Shown: in pieces, positions 1-8,119 of the stretch
Layout of the letters: every line of letters starts with the position of its first letter
Position numbering within the stretch: position 1 is the first letter of the stretch
NCBI RefSeq assembly: GCF_002269505.1
Contig: NZ_NQKQ01000008.1
Coordinates: 1 to 64,000 of the forward strand
Source of the DNA: Pseudomonas fragi
Lineage (GTDB): Bacteria > Pseudomonadota > Gammaproteobacteria > Pseudomonadales > Pseudomonadaceae
Length of the DNA stretch: 64,000 nt
Reading direction: 5' to 3'
Notes under the pieces: generated by a model
Database searches by the model: none
Seen by the model: the letters and a program-made list of their open reading frames with translations, nothing else
What the model was told of the DNA's origin: nothing
Translations under genes and position numbers: made by a program

Positions 1-2
1 TC

Positions 3-190
3 GGTACTCAAGTGTTTGTATTGGGTAGACATGGCAACACCTTACATCAGGTGTTGCACTTGTTCCTTGAGACCGCCCCCCCTTTGAAGCCAAATGAACA
101 ATTCATTTCAGGCGCTTTATCCAAGAGCTTATTGCTAACGGGGTGAATGTTTTCACTGCTGCTAATGTCTTGGGTATTGAAGGGCAATGA
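3..190 (+). pseudogene. Left-edge partial gene, apparently frameshifted
   Basis: The window opens inside a gene. One frame is open from base 3 to a TGA at 144-146 and reads like real protein (VFVLGRHGNTLHQVLHL, then FLETAPPLKPNEQF). A second frame, open from 98 to the TGA at 188-190, also reads like real protein (RFIQELIANGVNVFTAAN). The second frame ends in an ATGA overlap with the next start codon, as in a translationally coupled operon. The simplest reading is one C-terminal region broken by a one-base loss at about 105-115. A pseudogene, a sequencing error or programmed frameshifting would all look like this. I do not recognise the family. The stretch is AT-richer than the rest of the window. 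Confidence 0.4.
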
Positions 191-396
191 ATGCATCATT
201 AATTGGTTTGAATGGGTTGGACAGTGAGCAGTTGAAAGCTCAGCTGACGATGCAGGCTGCAATTCAGAAAAACTTACTGAAAGATCGTGCGAGTCGGGGG
301 GCGCAAGAATCAGTAGTTATTACAGCGCAGGAGCGTACTGAGATAGCTTACGCGAGCGCAACCTGGGCTCATAACACTGCTACGGTAGAATTTTGA
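187..396 (+). CDS. Small hypothetical protein, 69 aa
   Basis: The ATG at 187 overlaps the TGA of the upstream reading frame as ATGA and has a GAAGGG ribosome binding site just before it, so translation is plausible and coupled. The product is short, has no signal peptide or membrane segment, and is rich in Ala, Gln, Glu and Leu, suggesting mostly helix (LDSEQLKAQLTMQAAIQ). I do not recognise a family. It sits between the broken left-edge gene and a small lipoprotein gene that begins 15 bases after its stop, so the three may form one transcription unit. Like its neighbours it is AT-richer than the bulk of the window, consistent with horizontally acquired DNA. Confidence 0.55.
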   Translation: MNASLIGLNGLDSEQLKAQLTMQAAIQKNLLKDRASRGAQESVVITAQERTEIAYASATWAHNTATVEF

Positions 397-411
397 AAGG
401 GAGCAAATAAA

Positions 412-720
412 TTGGCTAGATCAGGGGTGTGCGCAATGGTATGCGCTGCAGTTGCGATGATGGGGTTATTTCTGCAAGGATGTAATGGAGGCGCTGAAGC
501 TTCATGTCCCAAGGAAGATCGTGCTTTTTTTGAACATTCCATTCGAAGCCATTTAGAGCGTAATTCAGGGGTAAATGGAATTGCGGACTTTCACTCGGAC
601 GGTAGCGCGACATATGACAGCCATAATAATTGGTGGGCTGTACCTTTTGTCTCGAACGGAAGAAAAATGCTTGCTATCTTAAGTTGTGATGGGCGTGTTG
701 AACTTTCTGAGCGTCTCTAA
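412..720 (+). CDS. Small predicted lipoprotein, 102 aa, TTG start
   Basis: The start is a TTG at 412, supported by an AGGGAG ribosome binding site eight bases upstream. The N-terminus is a signal peptide with a lipobox (LQGC, Cys24), so the mature protein should be lipid-anchored and face the periplasm. The mature part has two further cysteines (in ASCPKED and ILSCDG) that could form a disulfide. No family is recognised. Its place directly after an unknown, possibly broken gene would fit a small immunity or inhibitor lipoprotein, but that is only a guess from size and position. It lies in the same AT-rich stretch as its neighbours. From its stop to the diguanylate cyclase stop at 912 I see no gene. 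Confidence 0.6.
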   Translation: MARSGVCAMVCAAVAMMGLFLQGCNGGAEASCPKEDRAFFEHSIRSHLERNSGVNGIADFHSDGSATYDSHNNWWAVPFVSNGRKMLAILSCDGRVELSERL

Positions 721-911
721 TATTAGTACTCGTAATTGTATGTTTTACACCAAATATAAATATCAAAAAACTAAACGGGTAGCTGGATTATAGAGAAGGG
801 TAGGTGTGCCGCAGGAGAGTGCAGCACGGATGGTTATTTAGAATAGTTGCTTTACCTTGAGTCCCGTATGGCTCCTAAGTGGGCGTCGATAAATTCGCCG
901 CCAACCTACCC

Positions 912-2486
912 TCAGGCCGACACCACCCGGTTGCGCCCGTCTTTCTTGGCGCGGTAAAGGCGTTCGTCGGCCAGTTTAAGTACCTGTTGTGAGGTCATTG
1001 GCTCGTTCGCCTTCCTGGCCACCCCTATGGAAATAGTCAGGTTGCCGACTTGCGGTATTCGCGCGTCGGCGATGCTTTGGCGTATGCGTTCGGCAATGGC
1101 TCCGGCTGTTTCTTGTGTCGTGTCCGGTAGCAGCAGCGAAAATTCCTCGCCACCGCTGCGACATGCCAGGTCGTTTGCCCGGGAGTTCTGCTTGAGGATT
1201 TCGGCAACCTGCTTGAGTGCCACGTCGCCAGCGTCGTGCCCGAAGGTGTCATTGATCTTTTTGAAGTGATCGATATCCAGTGCCAATACGGAGTACGGTC
1301 GCTCAGTCTGCTCCAGTACATTGAGCAACTCATCCATGGCCCGGCGATTGGCCAGGCCGGTCAGAGGGTCGCTTTGTGCCTCGTGGCTGAGCCGGCCAAG
1401 CTTCTGCTGCAGCAGTTGTACGCTCGCCAGCATGGCCTGGCGGATAGCCGATGCATCGTGGTACCAGGCGTTGATGCGTTGCAGTTGCTGCGGGGTTTGC
1501 GTTGCCGATAATTGTTGAGCGGCTGCGGACAGCTGGCGCAGCGGTCGGGCGATCAGGGTGGTGCCGGCAAACACCAGGCCCAGGCCCAAAATACCGGCCG
1601 GCACCATGCCCATAAGCATGTCATGCATCAGTTGCCTTAAGGTCGCCAGGCTCAGCGCCCTGGGCCGTTGCACTACCACCGCCCAGTTCGAGTCCGGCAC
1701 TTGGGCGTAACCGGCCAGCATGTCGACGTTCCGCGAGTTGGCCACTTCCATTGAGCCGCGTTCGCCGCGCAATGCGGCATCGATCGCCGGGCTCCAGCTC
1801 AGTACTTCGCTAATACGCGTGGGATCGGGGTGGTAGAGCAGCCGGCGATTGCTGTCGGCAACAAAGGCAAAAGTGCCTTCGTGATGAAAGTGGCTGCTGA
1901 TGACGGTGTGCAAGGCGCTTTGATCAAGCAGGTAAACAGAGCCCACCACCACGCCGAGGAATTCATCGCCTTTGCCGAATACCGGTTGTGAAACGAACAC
2001 GACCAGATTGCCCTGCCTGGATATATGGGTCGAGCTGACCAGCGGGCGACGTTCCTTGAGGGCCTGCTGGATGCCGTCTGCGCTGAAACCGGAGTCGCCA
2101 ACTTGCGAGGCCGGCGGGTTCGATGCAAGGACGTTGCCGTTGGCATCGATGATTTCAATGGCATTGAAGTACAGGTCCTGTGCCTTCAGGCGCAAGGCCT
2201 CTTCATGCAGTACCTGCGGATCGTCCCAGTGCGTACCGAGAATTTTGGCGCTGTAGTTCAGGTTGCTGTGCGCCGCCCGCAAAAACTCACCGATACTGGA
2301 GGCAACCTTTGCGGCATAGGCTGCATTGGACTCCAGGGTTGAATGGATCAGGGCGTCGCGCTGCACGCGATAGGCCACCACCAGGCTGTTGCACAGCGTC
2401 GCCAGGACTGACATCAGAACAATGCAAAGGATCAGGCCGCGCAGGTTTACGGGCAATGGTCGTGATGGTTTAAAGCTGTCGGTCAT
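912..2486 (-). CDS. Membrane diguanylate cyclase with periplasmic sensor domain
   Basis: This protein would make cyclic di-GMP from two GTP in response to a periplasmic signal. An N-terminal membrane helix (LILCIVLMSVLATLCNSLVV) is followed by a large extracytoplasmic Cache-type region, a second membrane helix around residue 300, a linker and a C-terminal GGDEF domain. The active site reads GGEEF and is preceded, at the usual five-residue spacing, by an RxxD product-inhibition site (RAND). SDPLTGLANRRAMDE marks the domain start. I placed the start at the ATG at 2486; an in-frame TTG at 2507 is possible, and neither has a strong ribosome binding site. It is monocistronic. The ligand cannot be told from the sequence. 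Confidence 0.9.
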   Translation of the reverse strand: MTDSFKPSRPLPVNLRGLILCIVLMSVLATLCNSLVVAYRVQRDALIHSTLESNAAYAAKVASSIGEFLRAAHSNLNYSAKILGTHWDDPQVLHEEALRLKAQDLYFNAIEIIDANGNVLASNPPASQVGDSGFSADGIQQALKERRPLVSSTHISRQGNLVVFVSQPVFGKGDEFLGVVVGSVYLLDQSALHTVISSHFHHEGTFAFVADSNRRLLYHPDPTRISEVLSWSPAIDAALRGERGSMEVANSRNVDMLAGYAQVPDSNWAVVVQRPRALSLATLRQLMHDMLMGMVPAGILGLGLVFAGTTLIARPLRQLSAAAQQLSATQTPQQLQRINAWYHDASAIRQAMLASVQLLQQKLGRLSHEAQSDPLTGLANRRAMDELLNVLEQTERPYSVLALDIDHFKKINDTFGHDAGDVALKQVAEILKQNSRANDLACRSGGEEFSLLLPDTTQETAGAIAERIRQSIADARIPQVGNLTISIGVARKANEPMTSQQVLKLADERLYRAKKDGRNRVVSA

Positions 2487-2657
2487 GGGCAGGTTCGATA
2501 AGCGCAATAAGCTGCAATGGAGGATCGGATTCCGGAACCTGGCGGGGCGCAGGTCATTTGCAGAATAGGTACGGGCGAGCGCTCTGTCACACCCGTGAAC
2601 CAGATTAATTGCTCACCTGCTGTTCCCCAGAGGTCATGCGCAAGGGTGTGTGCCCGC

Positions 2658-3332
2658 TCAAGGGCGGTGCTTGCCCGGGGTCAACAACTTGCGGATATCG
2701 CCTGTTTCGAGCACCGCCTTGGGTGCTCCGTGACGAACCACCTCAAGCATTGCCACGCCAAGCTCCTCGGTGCTCAGCACATGTCTTGGCAGCAGTCGGC
2801 GCGCCAGCGACAGCAAGGGCCCGGTGAGCGTGTAAAAAATGTTGTATGCGGGTGTTTTTGAGCGCACGCCGTGCAACGGCTGAATCACCCCCGGGCGGAA
2901 CATGTACGCCGCCTTGAAGGGCAGAGCCAGCAGGTCCTGCTCGGTACGTCGCTTGACCCGCGCCCACATCGCCGACTGGCTGCCGGTGCCCGCACCCGAG
3001 ACGTAGGTGAAGGTCAGTTGCGGGTTGAGTGACGACAGGGCGTGTGCCGCAGCCAGCGGGATGTCGTGATTGATCCGCGTGTAGCCGGCTTCGTCCAGCC
3101 CCATGGCGGACGCACCCAGGCAGAAAAAGCAGGCATCGAAGCCCCTCAGCGAGTCTTGCACCGGGCTGTAGTCGAGCAAGTTGCTCAGTACCAGCACGTC
3201 AAGTTTTGGATGGTTGATGGCCAGCGGTGTGCGGCCAACGGCCAGCACCTGGCTGACGTCATCAGCATTGAGCGCCTCGCGCAGTACGCCCTGGCCGACC
3301 ATGCCGGTGGCACCAAAAATGATGACTTTCAT
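2658..3332 (-). CDS. NAD(P)-binding Rossmann-fold protein (atypical SDR, YbjT/HTATIP2-like)
   Basis: The N-terminus carries the dinucleotide-binding motif GATGMVGQG. The 224-residue length and motifs such as YVSGAGTGS match atypical short-chain dehydrogenases or NAD(P)H-binding epimerase-like proteins. These often lack the classical catalytic Tyr-x-x-x-Lys, and I do not see it here, so a reaction cannot be assigned. The start is backed by a GGGAG site. It is the third gene of a same-strand run, 21 bases after the AraC regulator gene, which itself follows an SDR gene. The run looks like an operon with its own regulator. A role as a redox or stress-responsive oxidoreductase is inference. Confidence 0.8.
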   Translation of the reverse strand: MKVIIFGATGMVGQGVLREALNADDVSQVLAVGRTPLAINHPKLDVLVLSNLLDYSPVQDSLRGFDACFFCLGASAMGLDEAGYTRINHDIPLAAAHALSSLNPQLTFTYVSGAGTGSQSAMWARVKRRTEQDLLALPFKAAYMFRPGVIQPLHGVRSKTPAYNIFYTLTGPLLSLARRLLPRHVLSTEELGVAMLEVVRHGAPKAVLETGDIRKLLTPGKHRP

Positions 3333-3353
3333 GTAAATACTCCCTGGACCCGT

Positions 3354-4391
3354 TCAATGGGCAGGCAAGGGCGCCTGCAATGCCCGCCAGCGCGCCGGTG
3401 TAGTGCCTTCCCAGGAGCGGAAGGCGCGATAAAACGAATTGGTGTCTTCGTAGCCGAGCAGGCAGGCAATTTCGTCAATTTCGATCGACGGTTCCGCCAG
3501 CAAATGGCGCACGATCTCCTGGCGTGTTTCCAGCATCAGTTGGCGAAAACTGGTGCCTTCTTCGGTAATGCGCCGTTGCAAGGTGCGCTCGCTCATGCCG
3601 AGTTCTCGTGCCACGTCGAGCATGTCCGGGCGGCCGCTGGCGAGGATGCGCTTGAGGGCACTCTTTACTTGCCGGGCCATGCTGGCAGGTGCCGTGGCCT
3701 CGGCCAGCGCTGCAACAAGTGCCGGGTTAAGCATTTCCAGCAGTTGCGGGTTATGGCCCGGGAAGGGTCGATCCAGGTCGGCAGTGTCGAGCACCAGGGC
3801 ATTGCGCCCGGCAGCAAAATGGACCGGGCAACCGAAAAAGTCGGTCAGTGCGCTGCTGCCATCATCAGGTCGGGCCAGCTCCACCCGCTGTGCAACGATG
3901 TGTACCCGCGAGCCCCGGCGACCCAATTCGATAAATGTGGCAAACGCCGCATCGACCAACAGCGCGGGCGGTTGTTGCGCGGTGTGCAGCCAGTCGAGGG
4001 AGATCGTGCAGTGGCGTTCCGCTTCGCTGACGCGCAGGCGTTCGGGGGTACACAGTTGCTTGAACCTGGCGAGGCGGTGCAGCCCGTCGCGGTAATCGCG
4101 GGCAATAAATGCGGCAAAACTGGACGGCGGCAATATGGCGATATCCAGCCGCGTTACCAGCAGGATGCCGGCGGCCGGATCAGGGTTGAGCACGTGCACG
4201 GCCTCCCACAAACGGAAGAATTCCTGTGTGCTGACCTGGCGCCGATCACGCAGCTCACGAATGCCCAGGGTAACGGGCAGCCGTGCCTGACGCAGGACCG
4301 TTGCCGGCTCCAGGCCGATCAGGGTCAGGCCATGCCAGAACGCATCGGGTACATTGAAACGCGAAGCGATGGGGCGGTTGGCGTCAGACAT
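3354..4391 (-). CDS. AraC-family transcriptional regulator
   Basis: The product is about 345 residues. The first two thirds match the ligand-binding domain of the OruR/ArgR/GbdR-type AraC group (the Arabinose_bd family), and the last ~100 residues form the double helix-turn-helix (MLDVARELGMSERTLQRRI, then DEIACLLGYEDTNSFYRAF). I chose the ATG at 4391 because AGGAGC lies just upstream and longer in-frame starts would overlap the preceding gene. It lies between an SDR gene (31 bases upstream) and an NAD(P)-binding protein gene (21 bases downstream), so it is probably co-transcribed with its targets. The effector is unknown. Confidence 0.88.
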   Translation of the reverse strand: MSDANRPIASRFNVPDAFWHGLTLIGLEPATVLRQARLPVTLGIRELRDRRQVSTQEFFRLWEAVHVLNPDPAAGILLVTRLDIAILPPSSFAAFIARDYRDGLHRLARFKQLCTPERLRVSEAERHCTISLDWLHTAQQPPALLVDAAFATFIELGRRGSRVHIVAQRVELARPDDGSSALTDFFGCPVHFAAGRNALVLDTADLDRPFPGHNPQLLEMLNPALVAALAEATAPASMARQVKSALKRILASGRPDMLDVARELGMSERTLQRRITEEGTSFRQLMLETRQEIVRHLLAEPSIEIDEIACLLGYEDTNSFYRAFRSWEGTTPARWRALQAPLPAH

Positions 4392-4422
4392 GGGGCTCCT
4401 TTGCCTGCTGTTTTGAGTGGGT

Positions 4423-5244
4423 TCAGTCCGATGCGGACACGCTGAGGTCGTGCCATTGTTGATCCGCCGCGGCAAGTTCGGCTGCCGCCCGGGCTGCGTA
4501 TTGCACCGCGTCGCTACCGATCAGCAAGCGTAGTGGAGCATCCTCGGTCATTGCCAGTTCAAGCACGATTTGCGCCACTCGGTCCGGCCGGGTGGGCAGG
4601 ATGCCGGGTGAGCCGAGCAACTCGATCAGTGCACCGACTGTTTGCCGGTAGGGCTCACTGACCGGCGGGATGGTCATGGAAGCCCCGGCCCAGTCAGTCT
4701 GCATACCGCCTGGCTCCAGCACGGTGACCTTGATCCCCAGTGGCGCCACTTCTTGTGCAAGCACCGTGGAAAACCCGCCCACCGCCCATTTTGCGCTTTG
4801 GTAAGCCGCCAGGCCCGGCATGCCGATTCGACCACCCAGCGACGAGACCTGGAAGATATGTCCGCTGCCCTGGGCACGTAAAAACGGCAACACCGCCTTG
4901 CTCACATACACCACGCCATAGAAGTTGGTATCGATCTGGGCCTTGAAGTCCTCAAGGGTGACATCCTCGACGGCGGCTATATCGCCATAACCCGCGTTGT
5001 TGACCACCACGTCCAGACGGCCGAAATGCTCCACTGCTGCCGCGACCGCGCTGACCACCCGGGCGTTGTCGGTGACGTCCAGCGCCAGCGGGTAGACCGC
5101 ATCGCCGTACGCGGCCACCAGGTCATCGAGCTGGCGCGGGTTGCGTGCCGTGGCAACCACGCGCTCGCCGGCGCGCAGGGCGGCCAGCGCAATGGCGCGG
5201 CCGAGGCCACGGGAACTGCCGGTGATAAACCATACTCTGGACAT
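4423..5244 (-). CDS. Short-chain dehydrogenase/reductase
   Basis: This is a classical SDR of 273 residues. It has the cofactor motif TGSSRGLG near the N-terminus, the structural NNAG motif, a catalytic serine in QVSSLGG and the catalytic YQSAK pair. An Arg close to the glycine motif and ARN after the second strand (VVATARN) favour NADP(H) over NAD(H). The ATG follows a GAGGTG site at good spacing. It heads a three-gene operon with an AraC regulator and a second NAD(P)-binding protein, and is divergent from an amidohydrolase gene 240 bases away. The substrate is not predictable from sequence. Confidence 0.9.
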   Translation of the reverse strand: MSRVWFITGSSRGLGRAIALAALRAGERVVATARNPRQLDDLVAAYGDAVYPLALDVTDNARVVSAVAAAVEHFGRLDVVVNNAGYGDIAAVEDVTLEDFKAQIDTNFYGVVYVSKAVLPFLRAQGSGHIFQVSSLGGRIGMPGLAAYQSAKWAVGGFSTVLAQEVAPLGIKVTVLEPGGMQTDWAGASMTIPPVSEPYRQTVGALIELLGSPGILPTRPDRVAQIVLELAMTEDAPLRLLIGSDAVQYAARAAAELAAADQQWHDLSVSASD

Positions 5245-5484
5245 TCGAACACCTCGTTATGTGAGACCGCACAAACAATCTGTGAACCCATGATGGTCCA
5301 GACCACGAGGCTGATCACTAGCAGCAGCACGCCAGACGACTTGCAAACAACGCCATTTGCTGTGCGAGCAAGCCAGCACCGGCACAGAAGCTCCCGCCCG
5401 ATGGCGGCATCGGATTTGCTTAAAGGATCTACGCTGAAACTCGATCCCGCAGCTCCCCAGCCCTTTGTGCGCCAAGGAAACGTG

Positions 5485-7323
5485 ATGAATGCCGATCTGA
5501 TCCTGTTCAATGGTCAATTCAATACCGTCGACCGCGACAATCCCCAAGCCAGTGCCGTGGCCATCCGCGAAGGCCGTTTTGTCACGGTCGGCACCGATGC
5601 CCAGGCAATGGCCCTGCGCGGTACGGGCACGCAAGTCATCGATCTCAAGGGCCGCTGCGTCATCCCCGGGCTTAATGACTCGCACCTGCATCTGATCCGC
5701 GGTGGCCTGAACTACAACCTCGAACTGCGCTGGGAAGGCGTGCCGTCGCTGGCCGATGCGTTGCGCATGCTCAAGGCGCAGGCCGCGCGCACGCCCACGC
5801 CGCAGTGGGTGCGCGTGGTGGGTGGCTGGAACGAATTCCAGTTCGCCGAGAAGCGCATGCCGACCCTGGACGAACTCAATCAGGCGGCCCCAGACACCCC
5901 GGTGTTTGTGCTGCATTTGTATGACCGCGCCTTGCTCAACCGGGCCGCGCTGCGAGTGGCCGGCTATACCCGTGACACGCCGAATCCGCCAGGTGGCGAG
6001 ATCGTGCGTGATGCCAACGGCAACCCCACCGGCATGCTGGTGGCGCGACCCAATGCGATGATCCTCTATTCGACCCTGGCCAAGGGGCCAGCGCTGCCAC
6101 TGGAGTATCAGGTCAATTCGACCCGCCAGTTCATGCGCGAACTTAATCGCCTCGGGCTCACCAGCGCGATTGATGCCGGTGGTGGCTTCCAGAACTACCC
6201 CGACGACTACCGGGTCATCGAGCAACTGGCCAAAGACCGGCAACTGACCATTCGCATCGCTTACAACCTGTTCACGCAAAAACCCAAAGAAGAACTCAGC
6301 GATTTCAAAAACTGGACGGGCAGCGTCAAGCTGCATCAGGGCGATGATTTTTTGCGCCATAACGGTGCCGGGGAAATGCTGGTGTTCTCGGCGGCGGACT
6401 TCGAAGACTTCCTCGAACCGCGCCCCGATCTGGCGCAGACCATGGAGGACGAGCTGGAACCGGTGGTGCGCCATCTGGTGGAGCAGCGTTGGCCGTTCCG
6501 TCTGCATGCTACCTATAACGAATCCATCAGCCGCATGCTCGACGTGTTCGAGAAGGTCAATCGGGATATTCCGTTCAATGGCCTGCCATGGTTTTTCGAT
6601 CATGCCGAAACCATTACCCCTCAGAACATCGAACGGGTCAGGGCGCTGGGCGGCGGTATCGCGATTCAGGATCGCATGGCGTTCCAGGGCGAGTATTTCG
6701 TCGAACGTTACGGCGCCAAAGCCGCCGAAGCCACGCCACCGATCAAACGCATGCTGGCCGAAGGCGTACCGGTGGGCGCGGGTACCGATGCCACCCGGGT
6801 GTCCAGTTACAACCCGTGGACATCGCTGTACTGGATGGTCAGCGGCCGCACCGTGGGCGGGCTTGAGCTGCATGCCGAAGGCCTGCCGCGGCTGACCGCG
6901 CTGGAACTGTTTACCCACGGCAGTGCCTGGTTCTCCAGCGAGCAGGGGAAAAAGGGCCAGATCAAGGTGGGACAACTGGCAGATGTTGCCGTCTTGAGCG
7001 AGGATTTTTTCAGCGTCGACGAAGAAGCCATCAAGTGGATCGAATCGGTGCTGACGGTGGTCGGCGGCACAGTGGTGTATGCCGCTGATGATTTCGAACC
7101 GCTCGGGCCGCCCGGCGTGCCGGTCTTGCCCGACTGGTCACCCGTGGTGCAGGTCCCCGGTCACTGGCGCCCGGGTGCGCCGTTGCAGGCACAGGCTCAC
7201 CGCTGCAGCGGGCCGTGTGCGGTGCATGCCCATGGCCATGAAAAAGCCCGTTTGTCGAATGCGCCGGTCAGCGACTTTGCCGGTTTTTGGGGCGCCTTCG
7301 GCTGCTCGTGTTTTGCGTTTTGA
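5485..7323 (+). CDS. YtcJ-like amidohydrolase (amidohydrolase family 3)
   Basis: This 612-residue protein belongs to the metal-dependent amidohydrolases of the YtcJ type. The HxH metal motif is at about residues 67-69 (NDSHLHL) and the C-terminal part keeps the family Asp (VGAGTDATRVSS). The ATG at 5485 follows AAGGAA; a much longer upstream in-frame reading is not coding. Members hydrolyse amide or related C-N bonds, but the physiological substrate is usually unknown. The last ~45 residues, beyond the usual domain, are rich in Cys and His and end in GCSCFAF. A YcaC-like cysteine hydrolase gene follows after 32 bases with a strong ribosome binding site, suggesting a two-step amide pathway (inference). 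Confidence 0.88.
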   Translation: MNADLILFNGQFNTVDRDNPQASAVAIREGRFVTVGTDAQAMALRGTGTQVIDLKGRCVIPGLNDSHLHLIRGGLNYNLELRWEGVPSLADALRMLKAQAARTPTPQWVRVVGGWNEFQFAEKRMPTLDELNQAAPDTPVFVLHLYDRALLNRAALRVAGYTRDTPNPPGGEIVRDANGNPTGMLVARPNAMILYSTLAKGPALPLEYQVNSTRQFMRELNRLGLTSAIDAGGGFQNYPDDYRVIEQLAKDRQLTIRIAYNLFTQKPKEELSDFKNWTGSVKLHQGDDFLRHNGAGEMLVFSAADFEDFLEPRPDLAQTMEDELEPVVRHLVEQRWPFRLHATYNESISRMLDVFEKVNRDIPFNGLPWFFDHAETITPQNIERVRALGGGIAIQDRMAFQGEYFVERYGAKAAEATPPIKRMLAEGVPVGAGTDATRVSSYNPWTSLYWMVSGRTVGGLELHAEGLPRLTALELFTHGSAWFSSEQGKKGQIKVGQLADVAVLSEDFFSVDEEAIKWIESVLTVVGGTVVYAADDFEPLGPPGVPVLPDWSPVVQVPGHWRPGAPLQAQAHRCSGPCAVHAHGHEKARLSNAPVSDFAGFWGAFGCSCFAF

Positions 7324-7355
7324 TCCCGTTACACCCCTCTATCAAGGAGTTCCAT

Positions 7356-7982
7356 ATGAGCCACGTTCCATACAAACGCCTGAACAAAGATAATGCTGTG
7401 GTGCTGCTGGTTGATCACCAGACCGGTTTGATTTCGCTGGTGCAGGATTTCTCGCCGAACGAATTCAAGAACAACGTGCTGGCGCTCGCTGATGTGGCCA
7501 AGTTCTTCAAGCTGCCGACCATCCTCACCACCAGTTTTGAAACAGGCCCCAACGGCCCGCTGGTGCCCGAACTCAAGGAGCTGTTCCCTGATGCGCCCTA
7601 CATCCCGCGCCCTGGCCAGATCAATGCCTGGGACAACGAAGATTTCGTCAGGGCGGTCAAGGCCACCGGGCGCAAGCAACTGATCATCGCGGGCGTGGTG
7701 ACGGATGTGTGCGTAACCTTTCCGACGCTGTCGGCGCTGGCTGAGGGTTTCGAGGTGTTTGTCGTCACCGATGCTTCGGGCACCTTCAACGAAACCGTGC
7801 AACAGGCGGCCTGGGCGCGAATGACAGCAGCGGGTGCGCAGTTGGTGAACTGGTTTTCGGTGGCGTGCGAGCTGCAGGTTGACTGGCGCAACGACATGGA
7901 AGGCCTGGCCAACTTGCTGTCACCTCGCATCCCCAACTACCGCAACCTGATGAACAGCTACTCGGCCTTTACCTCGAAGTAA
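7356..7982 (+). CDS. Isochorismatase-family cysteine hydrolase, YcaC-like
   Basis: The protein has 208 residues, the length I recall for YcaC. It has the catalytic-type Asp in LLVDHQTG (about residue 20) and the nucleophilic Cys in VTDVCV (about residue 119), typical of the isochorismatase-like cysteine hydrolases. YcaC proteins are cytoplasmic oligomers of unclear substrate. The start follows AAGGAG and replaces a longer in-frame reading. It lies just after the amidohydrolase and is probably co-transcribed with it. A palindromic repeat follows immediately and may end the transcript. Confidence 0.88.
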   Translation: MSHVPYKRLNKDNAVVLLVDHQTGLISLVQDFSPNEFKNNVLALADVAKFFKLPTILTTSFETGPNGPLVPELKELFPDAPYIPRPGQINAWDNEDFVRAVKATGRKQLIIAGVVTDVCVTFPTLSALAEGFEVFVVTDASGTFNETVQQAAWARMTAAGAQLVNWFSVACELQVDWRNDMEGLANLLSPRIPNYRNLMNSYSAFTSK

Positions 7983-7993
7983 GCATTGCTCGT

Positions 7994-8103
7994 GTAGTCG
8001 CTGCCGAGGAACGAAGGCTGCGATAAGGGCCGAAGGACCTTCGTTTTCGCCCGGAATCGAGGGTCGCTTCGCAACCCATCGCAGCCTGCGGCAGCGACTA
8101 CAG
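7994..8103. repeat. Type-B REP doublet (GTAGTCGCTG family), copy 1
   Basis: Left and right ends form an inverted repeat starting TGTAGTCGCTGCCG. The left half carries the longer GAGGAACGAAGGCTGCG version and the right half the shorter GCAGGCTGCG version, so the arms come from two sub-types. It lies between two convergent genes and could also act as a transcription barrier. Related copies are at 22478, 25041, 38404 and 42110. Confidence 0.8.
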
Positions 8104-8119
8104 ATGTCACGCTCACTGA

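Noticed and set aside
3042..4445. 467-codon reading on the plus strand opposite the AraC regulator and NAD(P)-binding genes
   Set aside because: It is antisense to genes with clear domains and ribosome binding sites; its translation is low-complexity and matches no family.
5257..6975. 572-codon reading on the minus strand opposite the amidohydrolase
   Set aside because: The plus strand has a complete amidohydrolase with metal motifs; the opposite reading is a GC-driven shadow.
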